DNA of 64,000 nt from an uncultured Pseudomonadales bacterium (GTDB taxonomy: Bacteria > Pseudomonadota > Gammaproteobacteria > Pseudomonadales > CANNCY01), in the NCBI GenBank assembly GCA_947503335.1, contig CANNCY010000001.1, positions 434,001-498,000 on the forward strand, read 5' to 3'. This document shows, one piece after another, positions 44,056 through 52,965 of this stretch; the first letter of the stretch is position 1, and each line of letters starts with the position of its first letter. The notes below the pieces were generated by a model, which saw only the letters and a list, made by a program, of their open reading frames with translations, had not been told where the DNA came from and ran no database searches. The translations under genes and the position numbers were made by a program.

Positions 44056-44418
44056 GTGGCCAAAATTTTAGCCGTAGACGATTCAGTTTCTATAAGGCAG
44101 ATGGTGACCTTTACCCTTCAGGGTGCGGGGCACGAAGTTGTCGAAGCTGGTGATGGGGTCGAAGCATTAGCCTTTGCGCAGGGCAATTCGGTAGATCTTG
44201 TAGTATCGGATGTGAACATGCCAAATATGGACGGCATTCAGTTAATCACCGAATTAAGAAAGCTAGAAGCCTACAAGTTTATTCCTATCCTAATGTTGAC
44301 CACAGAATCGGCTGGGGATATGAAGCAGAGAGGTAAAGAAGCAGGAGCAACGGGGTGGATCGTAAAACCCTTTAATCCTGATCAATTGTTAGCAACAATC
44401 GCTAAAGTATTGGGGTAG
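44056..44418 (+). CDS. CheY-like single-domain response regulator
   Basis: This is a 120-residue stand-alone receiver domain. The acidic pair is in ILAVDDSVSIRQMV, the phospho-acceptor Asp is in LVVSDVNMPNMDG, Thr is in LMLTTES and Lys is in WIVKPFNPDQL. The start is a GTG. It ends four bases before the adjacent cheA-like gene, so the two are surely co-expressed and it is the likely phosphate acceptor of that kinase. It differs from the main CheY at 57520. Confidence 0.88.
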   Translation: MAKILAVDDSVSIRQMVTFTLQGAGHEVVEAGDGVEALAFAQGNSVDLVVSDVNMPNMDGIQLITELRKLEAYKFIPILMLTTESAGDMKQRGKEAGATGWIVKPFNPDQLLATIAKVLG

Positions 44419-44422
44419 TTCT

Positions 44423-46492
44423 GTGTCGGTGGATATAAGTCAGTTCCACGCAGTATTCTTTGAAGAGAGTTTCGAAGGCCTTGATGAGATGGAGTCTAAT
44501 CTAATGACTTTGTCTGATGAGGGCGAGATCGACGACGAAGCGATTAATGCTATATTTAGAGCCGCTCACTCAATTAAAGGAGCATCAGGTACCTTTGGTT
44601 TTCAGGTAATAACTGACTTTACCCATCATTTAGAAACGCTACTTGACGAAGTAAGAGCACACAAACGTGGGTTGCCGCCCGAAGATATAGATCTTTATCT
44701 TCAGTCAGTTGATTATTTGCGTAGCATGCTCGAAGCCTATCAGTCAGGATCTGAACCAGATGCAGAACAAGGTAAACCTTTAGTTGAACGCTTTCTTCAG
44801 TTATTAGATCAACCGAGCGAAGGCTCGCCGGTCACTGATTGTACTGATCAATCGCAGCTTGAAATATCTGGATACGAAATCACGTTATCTGGTGCCGAGG
44901 GCATCATGTGTACCGGTAACGACCCGTATCGCTTATTTGCAGAGCTGAACTCTTTAGGCACATTAGAGATTACTGCTGATGTTTCTGACGTACCTACATT
45001 GCATGATATTGATCCAACTCAGGTGTATACGTCTTGGCAGCTAAAGATAGACACCAATGAACCAGAAGAGCGTATTCGTGAGGTGTTTGAATGGGTCATT
45101 GATGATGTCGAGCTTAGCATTAAGCCATTATCCGTTAGTGCATCGACGAGCAGTCAAACGCAAGATAAAAAAGGCGTCCAGCCTAAAAGCGAAACATCAA
45201 AATCACCAGCTGAAAAAAGCACCGCTACCACTTCTAAAGCTGAGCCTGTGAAACGTAAGGCTACTGATACGTCGATTCGTGTCAGTACAGAGAAAATTGA
45301 CGCTCTTATCAATATGGTTGGCGAGTTAGTTATCACGCAAAGTATGTTGGGCGAGTTGGGCGAGTCATTCGAGATGTCTTCGCTAAACCGATTGCAAGAG
45401 GGCTTGGTACAGCTAGAACAGAACACGCGAGAACTACAAGAAAGCGTGATGAAAATTAGAATGCTACCCATTAGCTTTATTTTCAGCCGTTTTCCCCGAA
45501 TGGTACGTGATTTAGCGAAGCAATTAGACAAAGAGATATCATTAAACCTTATTGGTGAGTCGACCGAATTAGACAAGACAGTGATGGAGAAACTGTCTGA
45601 TCCAATGGTGCATTTGGTACGCAACGCAGTAGACCATGGCGTTGAAAGTACAGCTGATCGAATCGCCGCAGGTAAGCCGGCGTCGGCGACTATCACTCTT
45701 AATGCCTATCATCAAGGTGGCAATGTTGTCGTTGAGATTTCTGATGATGGCAAGGGCTTAGATACAGAAGCGATTAGTAAGAAAGCGATAGAGAAGGGAT
45801 TGATTGAAAACGCTAGCGGTTTGTCTAAGGAGCAAATCTACGATTTATTGTTTATGCCAGGCTTTAGTACAGCAGAGCAGGTTTCTGAATTGTCTGGCCG
45901 TGGTGTTGGCATGGATGTCGTTAAGCGTAATATCCAAGAACTTAATGGGTCAGTCGAAGTTAAATCAGAAGTAGGCAAGGGCTCGACTTTTAGTATTAGT
46001 TTACCCCTAACCTTAGCTATTCTGGATGGTCAGCTTATTAGGGTAGGGCACAATATCTACGTGATTCCATTAGTTAATATCATCGAGTCGATCGAGATTG
46101 ATCCTGCGATGGTAAACCAAGTAGCTGGTGGTCGCGAACTTTATCGGTTGAGAGATGACTACTTGCCCATCATCCCGCTGTGCGATGTATTTGGTATCGA
46201 TTCACAACCAGTAGGTGAGCGCAGAGGGCTAATGGTAGTGGTTGAGGCAGCTAATAATAAAGTAGGCTTGGTTATTGATGACCTACAAGCCCAGCAGCAA
46301 GTAGTTATTAAAAGTTTAGAAAACAACTATAAACAGGTAATAGGGCTGTCGGGTGCCACGATACTAGGAGATGGTACCGTTGCACTTATCGTCGATATTC
46401 CAGGTATCGTTAAATTGTCTTCAGAGTTCGAAATTCACTCCTATAAGGCTGCTCTTCAGTCGGCCGAGCAAAACATCTCAATGACCCATTAA
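44423..46492 (+). CDS. Second CheA-type histidine kinase
   Basis: This is a soluble CheA-family kinase with a start at GTG. It has an HPt domain (residues 1-130, phospho-acceptor His49 in AAHSIKGASGTFG), a P2-like regulator domain (about 148-238, NDPYRLFAELNSLGTLEITA), a Lys-, Ser- and Thr-rich linker, a dimerisation domain (about 283-345, STEKIDALINMVGELVITQS), an ATPase domain (NAVDHGVES, DDGKGLD, GRGVGMDVVK) and a C-terminal CheW-like domain. The length of 689 residues is normal. No receptor, cheW, cheR or cheB lies with it. Its place between fliJ and fliK is unusual. It may feed the neighbouring CheY and hence the motor or another output. Confidence 0.9.
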   Translation: MSVDISQFHAVFFEESFEGLDEMESNLMTLSDEGEIDDEAINAIFRAAHSIKGASGTFGFQVITDFTHHLETLLDEVRAHKRGLPPEDIDLYLQSVDYLRSMLEAYQSGSEPDAEQGKPLVERFLQLLDQPSEGSPVTDCTDQSQLEISGYEITLSGAEGIMCTGNDPYRLFAELNSLGTLEITADVSDVPTLHDIDPTQVYTSWQLKIDTNEPEERIREVFEWVIDDVELSIKPLSVSASTSSQTQDKKGVQPKSETSKSPAEKSTATTSKAEPVKRKATDTSIRVSTEKIDALINMVGELVITQSMLGELGESFEMSSLNRLQEGLVQLEQNTRELQESVMKIRMLPISFIFSRFPRMVRDLAKQLDKEISLNLIGESTELDKTVMEKLSDPMVHLVRNAVDHGVESTADRIAAGKPASATITLNAYHQGGNVVVEISDDGKGLDTEAISKKAIEKGLIENASGLSKEQIYDLLFMPGFSTAEQVSELSGRGVGMDVVKRNIQELNGSVEVKSEVGKGSTFSISLPLTLAILDGQLIRVGHNIYVIPLVNIIESIEIDPAMVNQVAGGRELYRLRDDYLPIIPLCDVFGIDSQPVGERRGLMVVVEAANNKVGLVIDDLQAQQQVVIKSLENNYKQVIGLSGATILGDGTVALIVDIPGIVKLSSEFEIHSYKAALQSAEQNISMTH

Positions 46493-46539
46493 TTGAGTAT
46501 CGAAAGGCATGTTGGCCTGATCTTTGCGTTATAAAAAGC

Positions 46540-47937
46540 ATGATTAGTCTGTTCAATCTAGGTGGGCTAACACAGTTACCACCGGTTAATACTCAAAATA
46601 TGAGTGCGTTAAATAGGGGCGAGTTTCGTCAACTATTGAGCCCGCTCGTGAACACTGTCGAGAATAACGAGACAGGCGATGAAACGACGCTGTTATATAC
46701 AGTCTCTGATATCGATCTCGCAACTGATTATGTTGAGAAAGATAGTAATGGATTGCTAGTGCTCAAGATGCCAGTCACTGAATCAGAAGAATCTATTCTT
46801 GAGAGAATAAAAAGCGTTGATAGCCCATCAAGCTTTGATAAACCAGTGGATATTGATAAGCCCTTAGATACCGATAACACTGAGTTGTTAACAGGTGAAC
46901 CACAACAAATAGTTCGAACGATTTCTCCTGCTTCTACCGATAATCAACGCTCAATAACAGCCAATAGGATTGGGCCAGAAAATCAGATACCTGTTGGTAG
47001 TTCTAAGTCCATAGAATCATTGTTACAAGGCCAGCTTACTGTCGATGGGCCAATGGAGATGCGGCCGCTGCTGATGGACGATAGATCAAATGATACAACC
47101 AATAAGTCAGACTTAGCCCGCCAACCTGAGGCTACTAGAACGCTGTTGGTTCCATTATCGCCTAATATTGAAAAGCCTGAGCAATCTAGGCCAATCGATT
47201 TACAAGTACCTCCTAGCAATAGCAATGTACAGGTTAAACCCAGCCTAGAACCTAGTGCGCCTCAGACGGTAAACGCTGTTTTAAAGACAGACGTTTTACC
47301 CCCAGCTACTGCTGCAGTGGTAGATAGAGCGCAAGAGACGAGCAGGGCTATTTTACCAGAGGCAGTTGCAGGGCAACTGATAGCACTTATTAAACAGGTA
47401 CGACCAGCTCGTGATAACGCCATCACCGAAACGAGTGACAATGCTAAGCTAGCCCCTGTTATGGCAGATGCCAATAATCGAATACCTAATACTACTGCCG
47501 CGCCTGTGGCCCAAGTTACACACAACGAAGCACAACATAATCATCTTAAGCAAGAATTTCATCAACTAGTCGTTCGCCAGGCAATACAATATTTGAATGG
47601 CAAAGACGGTAATATCGATCTACAGGTTGAAACAGCCAAGGGCGAACGATTTAACATAGATGTTCAGCTCGTAAATGATCGTGTAAGTGTCAAGCTTACA
47701 GCACCTAGCGCACAGATATTAGTTGAAGCAAATCAGCAGTCTGATCGCTTGCGGTCTAGTTTAGAGCAAGGAGGGTTTGATCTGACATCGTTTGAGCAGC
47801 ATCAGCATTCCCAGCAACAGCAAGCAGGTCATAAGAATCAAGCTATCACCACAGATGCACCGGCACCCATGAGCGAAGAACTTGCTAACTCGCCCATCAC
47901 AAAGGTTAAACAAACCCTTCTTTCAATTAGTGTCTAA
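46540..47937 (+). CDS. fliK: FliK, hook-length control protein
   Basis: FliK measures the hook and switches export specificity through FlhB. The C-terminal domain (residues about 335-425, HLKQEFHQLVVRQAIQYLNG, then LQVETAKGERFNIDVQ) carries the Flg_hook pattern. The N-terminal two thirds are disordered and rich in Pro, Asn and Gln, as expected for a molecular ruler. The length of 465 residues is ordinary, so hook length may be normal even though its subunit is giant. No strong ribosome site precedes the ATG. Confidence 0.88.
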   Translation: MISLFNLGGLTQLPPVNTQNMSALNRGEFRQLLSPLVNTVENNETGDETTLLYTVSDIDLATDYVEKDSNGLLVLKMPVTESEESILERIKSVDSPSSFDKPVDIDKPLDTDNTELLTGEPQQIVRTISPASTDNQRSITANRIGPENQIPVGSSKSIESLLQGQLTVDGPMEMRPLLMDDRSNDTTNKSDLARQPEATRTLLVPLSPNIEKPEQSRPIDLQVPPSNSNVQVKPSLEPSAPQTVNAVLKTDVLPPATAAVVDRAQETSRAILPEAVAGQLIALIKQVRPARDNAITETSDNAKLAPVMADANNRIPNTTAAPVAQVTHNEAQHNHLKQEFHQLVVRQAIQYLNGKDGNIDLQVETAKGERFNIDVQLVNDRVSVKLTAPSAQILVEANQQSDRLRSSLEQGGFDLTSFEQHQHSQQQQAGHKNQAITTDAPAPMSEELANSPITKVKQTLLSISV

Positions 47938-47951
47938 TTGCTGACACTAGT

Positions 47952-47967
47952 TGGCCTGCATATTGCT
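47952..47967 (+). promoter_or_regulatory. Sigma-54 promoter of the fliL operon
   Basis: TTGGCCTGCATATTGC has the exact GG-N10-GC spacing and matches TGGCAC-N5-TTGC except at two bases of the -24 box. It lies 55 bases before the fliL ATG and would drive fliLMNPQR-flhBA and beyond. Confidence 0.75.
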
Positions 47968-47981
47968 TTGTATTTAGCGTA

Positions 47982-47995
47982 GACAAAATTTTGTC
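47982..47995. promoter_or_regulatory. Palindrome just after the fliL transcription start
   Basis: GACAAAATTTTGTC is a perfect 14-base palindrome that begins within a few bases of the start site expected from the sigma-54 promoter. It may be an operator; no known consensus was recognised. Confidence 0.35.
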
Positions 47996-48021
47996 AATTT
48001 GCTGACAGGGCTAGCAAACGA

Positions 48022-48513
48022 ATGGCTGAAGATAACGAAAAAGACGAAAAGAAATCAAAATTCGGCAAGGTTGGAATGATCTTGGCGCTCCTCGTCGTAG
48101 CGATGATCACGGCGGGTGTTACCTGGTGGTTTACTAAGTCGAGCGCACCCGTAACGCCTGAAACTGTACCTGGTGCGATGCCCGCTGATACGCAGGCAAA
48201 GGCCTCGTACTACCCTATGAAGCCACCTTTCGTAGTTAACTTTGTTGCCCGTGGTAAGCAGCGGTTAGTGCAAATCAATGTTGTATTGATGGCTAGAAGC
48301 GACTTGGCAATAGAAGGTATTCAGGCTCATCAAGCACTAATACGAAATGCCATTGTGCTAAAAATCGGTGCGGCCAACTTTAATCAATTACAGACAAACG
48401 AAGGCAAAGAACTGCTACGCCAGACACTGAGAAATGAGGTCAACACTATTCTTGAACAAGAAGGGCTGTCGCTAATCGATGATCTCTATTTTACTAACTT
48501 CGTGATGCAGTAA
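48022..48513 (+). CDS. fliL: FliL, stator-associated membrane protein
   Basis: This is an inner-membrane protein that rings the stator and supports torque. It has a charged cytoplasmic N-terminus, one membrane segment (residues about 18-37, GMILALLVVAMITAGVTWWF) and a periplasmic domain (PPFVVNFVARGKQRLVQINV, then LLRQTLRNEVNTILEQEG). The length of 163 residues is normal. It is the first gene after the sigma-54 promoter and is followed by fliM after 4 bases. Confidence 0.93.
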   Translation: MAEDNEKDEKKSKFGKVGMILALLVVAMITAGVTWWFTKSSAPVTPETVPGAMPADTQAKASYYPMKPPFVVNFVARGKQRLVQINVVLMARSDLAIEGIQAHQALIRNAIVLKIGAANFNQLQTNEGKELLRQTLRNEVNTILEQEGLSLIDDLYFTNFVMQ

Positions 48514-48517
48514 GCCT

Positions 48518-49507
48518 ATGCAAGATATTCTCTCACAAGATGAAATTGATGCCTTATTGCACGGTGTTGATGACGTTCAGCAAGATGAGCCAGAAAGTGC
48601 AGATGGGCAGGTATACGATCTAGCGAGCCAAGATCGTATCGTTCGTGGGCGAATGCCAACGCTTGATATGATCAACGAGCGTTTTGCGCGATATACAAGA
48701 ATCTCGATGTTTAATCTATTTCGTCGAACAGTGGATGTCGCTGTGGGTGGTATATCAGTAATGAAGTTTGGCGAGTACGTACATTCTCTGTTCTTGCCTA
48801 CCTCTCTCAATATGGTCAAGTTGCGCCCACTAAGGGGCACTGGCCTTATCATACTTGATGCAAAGTTAGTGTTTACGTTGGTCGACAACTTTTTTGGCGG
48901 TAATGGCCGGCATGCCAAGATTGAAGGGCGTGACTTTACCCCAACAGAGTTGAGGGTTGTTCAAATGGTTCTTGAGCAGGTTTTCACAGATCTTCAAGAA
49001 GCCTGGAAAGCCGTCAAACCAATTACGTTTGAGTATCTTAATTCTGAAGTGAATCCAGCTATGGCTACCATCGTCACCCCTGGCGAGGTGGTGATTATTT
49101 GCACTTTCAAGATAGAGCTTGAAGGCGGTGGTGGTGATCTGCAGATCGTTATGCCTTACGCCATGATCGAGCCGATACGTGATGTCTTAGATGCAGGGAT
49201 GCAAAGTGATCTTGATGAAAAAGATGAACGCTGGGAGGCCGCACTTCGCCAAGACGTATTACATGCTGATGCTCAGATCGAATGTACCGTGGCAGAGGCC
49301 ACCATGTCGCTTAGAGATATTGTCAATTTAAAAGAAGGCGACGTGGTGCCCATCGAAATGCCAGAGAAGCACGAGGTAACTGCGAACGGAGTACCTATGT
49401 TCATCGGTAAGTTAGGTAAGAGCGGTAACAACTTGGCGATCAAAATAGAAGAGCGCTTAGAACACATTAATTTCGAGAAGTTATTTCAGGTAGACGACAA
49501 ACAATGA
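48518..49507 (+). CDS. fliM: FliM, rotor switch protein and CheY target
   Basis: FliM forms the C ring and binds phospho-CheY. The N-terminal CheY-binding peptide is intact (QDILSQDEIDALLHGV, residues 2-17). The CheC-like middle domain (FNLFRRTVDVAVGGISVMKF, GTGLIILDAKLVFTLVDNFF) and the C-terminal SPOA domain (VVPIEMPEKHEVTANGVPMF) follow. The length of 329 residues is normal. Its CheY-binding peptide closely resembles repeats in the linker of the main CheA of this window. It overlaps fliN by four bases. Confidence 0.97.
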   Translation: MQDILSQDEIDALLHGVDDVQQDEPESADGQVYDLASQDRIVRGRMPTLDMINERFARYTRISMFNLFRRTVDVAVGGISVMKFGEYVHSLFLPTSLNMVKLRPLRGTGLIILDAKLVFTLVDNFFGGNGRHAKIEGRDFTPTELRVVQMVLEQVFTDLQEAWKAVKPITFEYLNSEVNPAMATIVTPGEVVIICTFKIELEGGGGDLQIVMPYAMIEPIRDVLDAGMQSDLDEKDERWEAALRQDVLHADAQIECTVAEATMSLRDIVNLKEGDVVPIEMPEKHEVTANGVPMFIGKLGKSGNNLAIKIEERLEHINFEKLFQVDDKQ

Positions 49508-49950
49508 ACGACGAACCAGAGAACACTGAAGACGAGAATGTTGACGATGACTGGGCCGCTGCAATGGCTGAGCAAGCTGATGCAGAGGGCGGTGATACGG
49601 AGCAGCCTGAGGTTACACCTGAAGCTGCAAAGGCTGTACTCGAAGATCTTGATGACTCAGATGTCGAGCCTGGTCAAGTAGATGAAGTTAAACCCAACTT
49701 AGATGTGGTGTTAGATATACCTGTCACCATTACTATGGAGGTTGGTCGAACAGAGATCAGCATCAGAAATTTATTACAGCTTAACCAAGGGTCGGTGGTT
49801 GAACTAGATAGACTAGCAGGCGAGCCTCTAGACGTGATGATTAATGGAACAATCGTCGCACACGGCGAAGTGGTCGTTGTTAATGACAAGTACGGCATAC
49901 GAATGACTGATGTAGTTTCGCCAGCTGATCGTATTAAAAGGATTCAGTGA
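49504..49950 (+). CDS. fliN: FliN, rotor switch protein
   Basis: FliN makes up the base of the C ring and docks FliH. A long acidic N-terminal extension (residues 1-65) precedes the SPOA domain (about 68-146, DVVLDIPVTITMEVGRTEIS, then LNQGSVVELDRLAGEPLDV). The length of 148 residues is typical for pseudomonad FliN. fliP follows after only 3 bases; fliO, which normally stands between them, is absent. Confidence 0.96.
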   Translation: MNDEPENTEDENVDDDWAAAMAEQADAEGGDTEQPEVTPEAAKAVLEDLDDSDVEPGQVDEVKPNLDVVLDIPVTITMEVGRTEISIRNLLQLNQGSVVELDRLAGEPLDVMINGTIVAHGEVVVVNDKYGIRMTDVVSPADRIKRIQ

Positions 49951-49953
49951 TCT

Positions 49954-50754
49954 ATGGTTTGGGCGCGAACAATATTATTGGTTACTTTAGCGCTCTGTGC
50001 TCCAGAGTTGTTCGCCCAAACGAATGAAGTAGTAGAAGCTAGTGGTACAAATCTAAGTGATTTATTGAATGAACAAGGCGAGCTAGTAATCGCGACCGAG
50101 TCTACTACCGAAAACGGATCGCAGTGGTCAGTGTCATTACAGATACTACTGGCCATGACACTGCTTAGTTTAGTGCCAGCTCTCTTGATGACTATGACTT
50201 GCTTTACTCGAGTGATAGTCGTTTTGGCCATTTTGCGCCAGGCTCTAGGGCTTCAACAAACTCCATCAAACCAAATTTTGATTGGTATGACTTTGTTCAT
50301 GACTTACTTCATCATGGCACCTGTGTTTAATGAAGCAGTAACCAATGGGCTAACACCCTGGTTAAACGGTAGCATCGATATCGAAGCGGCGGGTAGCGCG
50401 ATGATCGAACCATTTCATCGCTTTATGTTAATGCATACTCGCGCCACAGACCTGCAGTTGTTCGCCGATATTGCCAAGGTTGAGTTGCCTGACGACTTAA
50501 GCCAAACACCAATGAGGCTATTGGCGCCTGCTTTTTTGACGTCAGAACTGAAAACCGCGTTTCATATCGGTTTTATGCTGTTCGTACCGTTTTTGGTAAT
50601 TGATTTGGTAGTGTCCAGTGTACTGATGGCGATGGGTATGATGATGCTTTCGCCATTGATTATTTCGTTACCGTTCAAGATTCTTATTTTTGTTTTAGTA
50701 GACGGCTGGGCTCTGGTTGTAGGAACCCTCGCCTCTAGTTACGGGGTGGGGTAA
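49954..50754 (+). CDS. fliP: FliP, export gate protein
   Basis: This is a core membrane subunit of the flagellar export gate. It has a cleavable signal peptide ([22 protein letters not shown]), which FliP of this lineage normally has, and four membrane segments. Family blocks are [20 protein letters not shown], then [11 protein letters not shown], and [20 protein letters not shown]. The length of 266 residues is normal. FliO usually protects FliP during gate assembly; no fliO is seen here. Confidence 0.96.
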   Translation: MVWARTILLVTLALCAPELFAQTNEVVEASGTNLSDLLNEQGELVIATESTTENGSQWSVSLQILLAMTLLSLVPALLMTMTCFTRVIVVLAILRQALGLQQTPSNQILIGMTLFMTYFIMAPVFNEAVTNGLTPWLNGSIDIEAAGSAMIEPFHRFMLMHTRATDLQLFADIAKVELPDDLSQTPMRLLAPAFLTSELKTAFHIGFMLFVPFLVIDLVVSSVLMAMGMMMLSPLIISLPFKILIFVLVDGWALVVGTLASSYGVG

Positions 50755-51017
50755 TGGAGATCGTCACGCAAATATTTGGCGAGGCATTTTGGTTGGTCAT
50801 AGTACTTTGCGCTGCATTGATCGGCCCCGGTCTAGTTGTCGGTTTAATCGTGAGTATCTTTCAGACGGCAACACAGATTAATGAACAAACGCTTTCATTT
50901 TTACCTCGCCTTCTGGCCACCTACATCACGATTATCTTGTTAGGTGGGTGGGCATTGAATCGTATCATTACCTTTGTGCAAGACCTATATTCCTCGATTC
51001 CAGGGTTAATTAGCTAA
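50754..51017 (+). CDS. fliQ: FliQ, export gate protein
   Basis: This is a small export-gate subunit with two membrane segments. The family pattern ALIGPGLVVGLIVSIFQTAT with QINEQTLSFLPRL is clear. The length of 87 residues is normal. It shares one base with the ends of both fliP and fliR, so the three are translationally coupled. Confidence 0.95.
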   Translation: MEIVTQIFGEAFWLVIVLCAALIGPGLVVGLIVSIFQTATQINEQTLSFLPRLLATYITIILLGGWALNRIITFVQDLYSSIPGLIS

Positions 51018-51778
51018 TGATTGCATTGCAAACAGAGCTTGCAGCGTTTCTGCTGATCGTCACTCGATTTGGGGCTCTACTAATGTCTGCGCCTTTCTTT
51101 AACAGTCGATGGTTAAACCTACGTACTAGAGTACTGCTAACTTTAATGATTTCTTGGCTTGCTCTAATGGCATATGGTGATCATAGCGTACCTGCGTTTG
51201 AAGGCGCATATTGGTCAATGCTTGTTGCTAATTTACTGTTTGGCTTAATGATGGGGTTTGCGCTTCAGGTTGTATTTCAATCAATCGTAGTAGCAATGCA
51301 GAGTTTATCAATGCAGTTAGGGTTAGGTTTTGCATCAATGGTAGATCCTGCAAACGGTGTATCTGTACCCGTGTTAGGTCAGTTCTTTGTTATTTTCTTT
51401 ACATTTATTTTTGTATCTACCGGTGCGCACCTAGTAGTGCTTCAGATTCTTGCGAATAGCCTTCAATGGTTTCCTATAGAGACGATCTCAGTCTCGTCAG
51501 TTAGTGCTCAGAAATTATTAGTGTGGGGTAGCAAGATGTTTTTAGATGCTGCCAAGTTAGTAGTTGGCTTAATGGCCATGATGCTAGTGGTCAATCTGTG
51601 TTTTGGTTTGGTTGCCCGTTTAGCGCCTCAGATAAATATCTTTACGTTGGGATTTCCGATTATGGTTGTAGTTGGATTATTCTTGATTTGGTTGTCGCTG
51701 ACTTATTTGACTGACCAATTTATTCGTATGATTGATGAGGCTTTGGTTGCCATTCCGAGGTGGATAATGAATGGCTGA
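51017..51778 (+). CDS. fliR: FliR, export gate protein
   Basis: This is a multi-membrane-span export gate subunit. The family patterns FLLIVTRFGALLMSAPFFNS, QLGLGFASMVDPANGVSVPV and the C-terminal RLAPQINIFTLGFPI are present. The length of 253 residues is normal. It overlaps flhB by 8 bases. Confidence 0.95.
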   Translation: MIALQTELAAFLLIVTRFGALLMSAPFFNSRWLNLRTRVLLTLMISWLALMAYGDHSVPAFEGAYWSMLVANLLFGLMMGFALQVVFQSIVVAMQSLSMQLGLGFASMVDPANGVSVPVLGQFFVIFFTFIFVSTGAHLVVLQILANSLQWFPIETISVSSVSAQKLLVWGSKMFLDAAKLVVGLMAMMLVVNLCFGLVARLAPQINIFTLGFPIMVVVGLFLIWLSLTYLTDQFIRMIDEALVAIPRWIMNG

Positions 51779-52937
51779 CGAGCAAGAATCTCAAGAAAAG
51801 TCTGAAGAACCCACCGAGCGACGGTTAAAGAAGGCACGCGATGAGGGCACTGTTCCTAGATCAAAAGAGTTATCTACAACCTTGGTCACTATGCTGTCAC
51901 TGGTGTGGATATTCATTATGGCACCCTATGTATTACATACCACCACAAAACTGTTTAGGCATAGCTTTCAGTGGCGTCCTAGCTTAACGATGGCAGATTC
52001 AGGGCTTTTGTTAGAATCCGCGATTAATCCGTATATATGGTTGTTTTCTTCGTTCTTTGTCATCGTATTTATTGGTGCAATACTTGGTGGCAGTACACTA
52101 GGAGGTCTTGTTGCTACGTTCAAAATGCTAAGGCCAAAGTTAGAGCGCCTTAGTGTCATCAAAGGCGCAAAACGCATTTTTTCACTAAACAGCTTAATGG
52201 AGCTTGTAAAGGGCATACTAAAGATTGGATTGGTGGCGTTAGTGGCCTATGTGTCAATTAGTTGGCATTGGCCTCAATTTGTAGCAGCGCAACGTATGGC
52301 ATGGCCGGCATCTTTCTTTGAAGGCATGGAACTAGTCATCATCAATATTTTGATTATTGCTTCTGTCTCGATAATAGTGGCTGCCATTGATATTCCTTTT
52401 CAGGTACAGCAATTTAAAAAGCAGGTTCGCATGAGCCGGCAAGAACTGAAAGAGGAAATGAAAGAAACCGACGGTAATCCAGAGGTTAAATCTAAGCGTA
52501 GATCACTGCAGATGGAATACTCGCAGATGCGGTCGGTAAATGCAGTGTCTGACGCTGACGTTGTTATCACCAACCCAACACATTTCTCTATCGCTCTTAA
52601 ATATGACCCTGATAAAGATGAGGCTCCTATGATTCTGGGCATGGGGGTTGATTTGGTAGCTCTGCAAATGCGCACAATTGCTAGAGAAAAGAACATCGTT
52701 ATTTTTGAGGCGCCTCAATTGGCCCGTGCTTTATATTTTGGAGGCTCGATTGATCAGTTTATCCCTCAGCCACTATTTTTGGCAGTTGCTAGGGTACTAG
52801 CATACGTTATGCAGCTGCGAGCATTTAGAAAAGGCTCGGCCGAAGCACCTACAAGACCTACCAACTTGAAAGTACCTAGCGAGTATCAATATAGCCAAGA
52901 TGGCAAGAAAGTTGCTTCTAGATCAAATACAACCTGA
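51771..52937 (+). CDS. flhB: FlhB, export specificity switch
   Basis: FlhB controls the switch from rod/hook to filament export. The N-terminal EKSEEPTERRLKKARDEGTV, four membrane segments, and the self-cleaving NPTH site in VVITNPTHFSIALKYD (about residue 267) are present. The length of 388 residues is normal, with a short disordered tail. It works with FliK. Confidence 0.97.
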   Translation: MADEQESQEKSEEPTERRLKKARDEGTVPRSKELSTTLVTMLSLVWIFIMAPYVLHTTTKLFRHSFQWRPSLTMADSGLLLESAINPYIWLFSSFFVIVFIGAILGGSTLGGLVATFKMLRPKLERLSVIKGAKRIFSLNSLMELVKGILKIGLVALVAYVSISWHWPQFVAAQRMAWPASFFEGMELVIINILIIASVSIIVAAIDIPFQVQQFKKQVRMSRQELKEEMKETDGNPEVKSKRRSLQMEYSQMRSVNAVSDADVVITNPTHFSIALKYDPDKDEAPMILGMGVDLVALQMRTIAREKNIVIFEAPQLARALYFGGSIDQFIPQPLFLAVARVLAYVMQLRAFRKGSAEAPTRPTNLKVPSEYQYSQDGKKVASRSNTT

Positions 52938-52965
52938 GTGACAGGTTTCTGACAAGGATTAGTTA

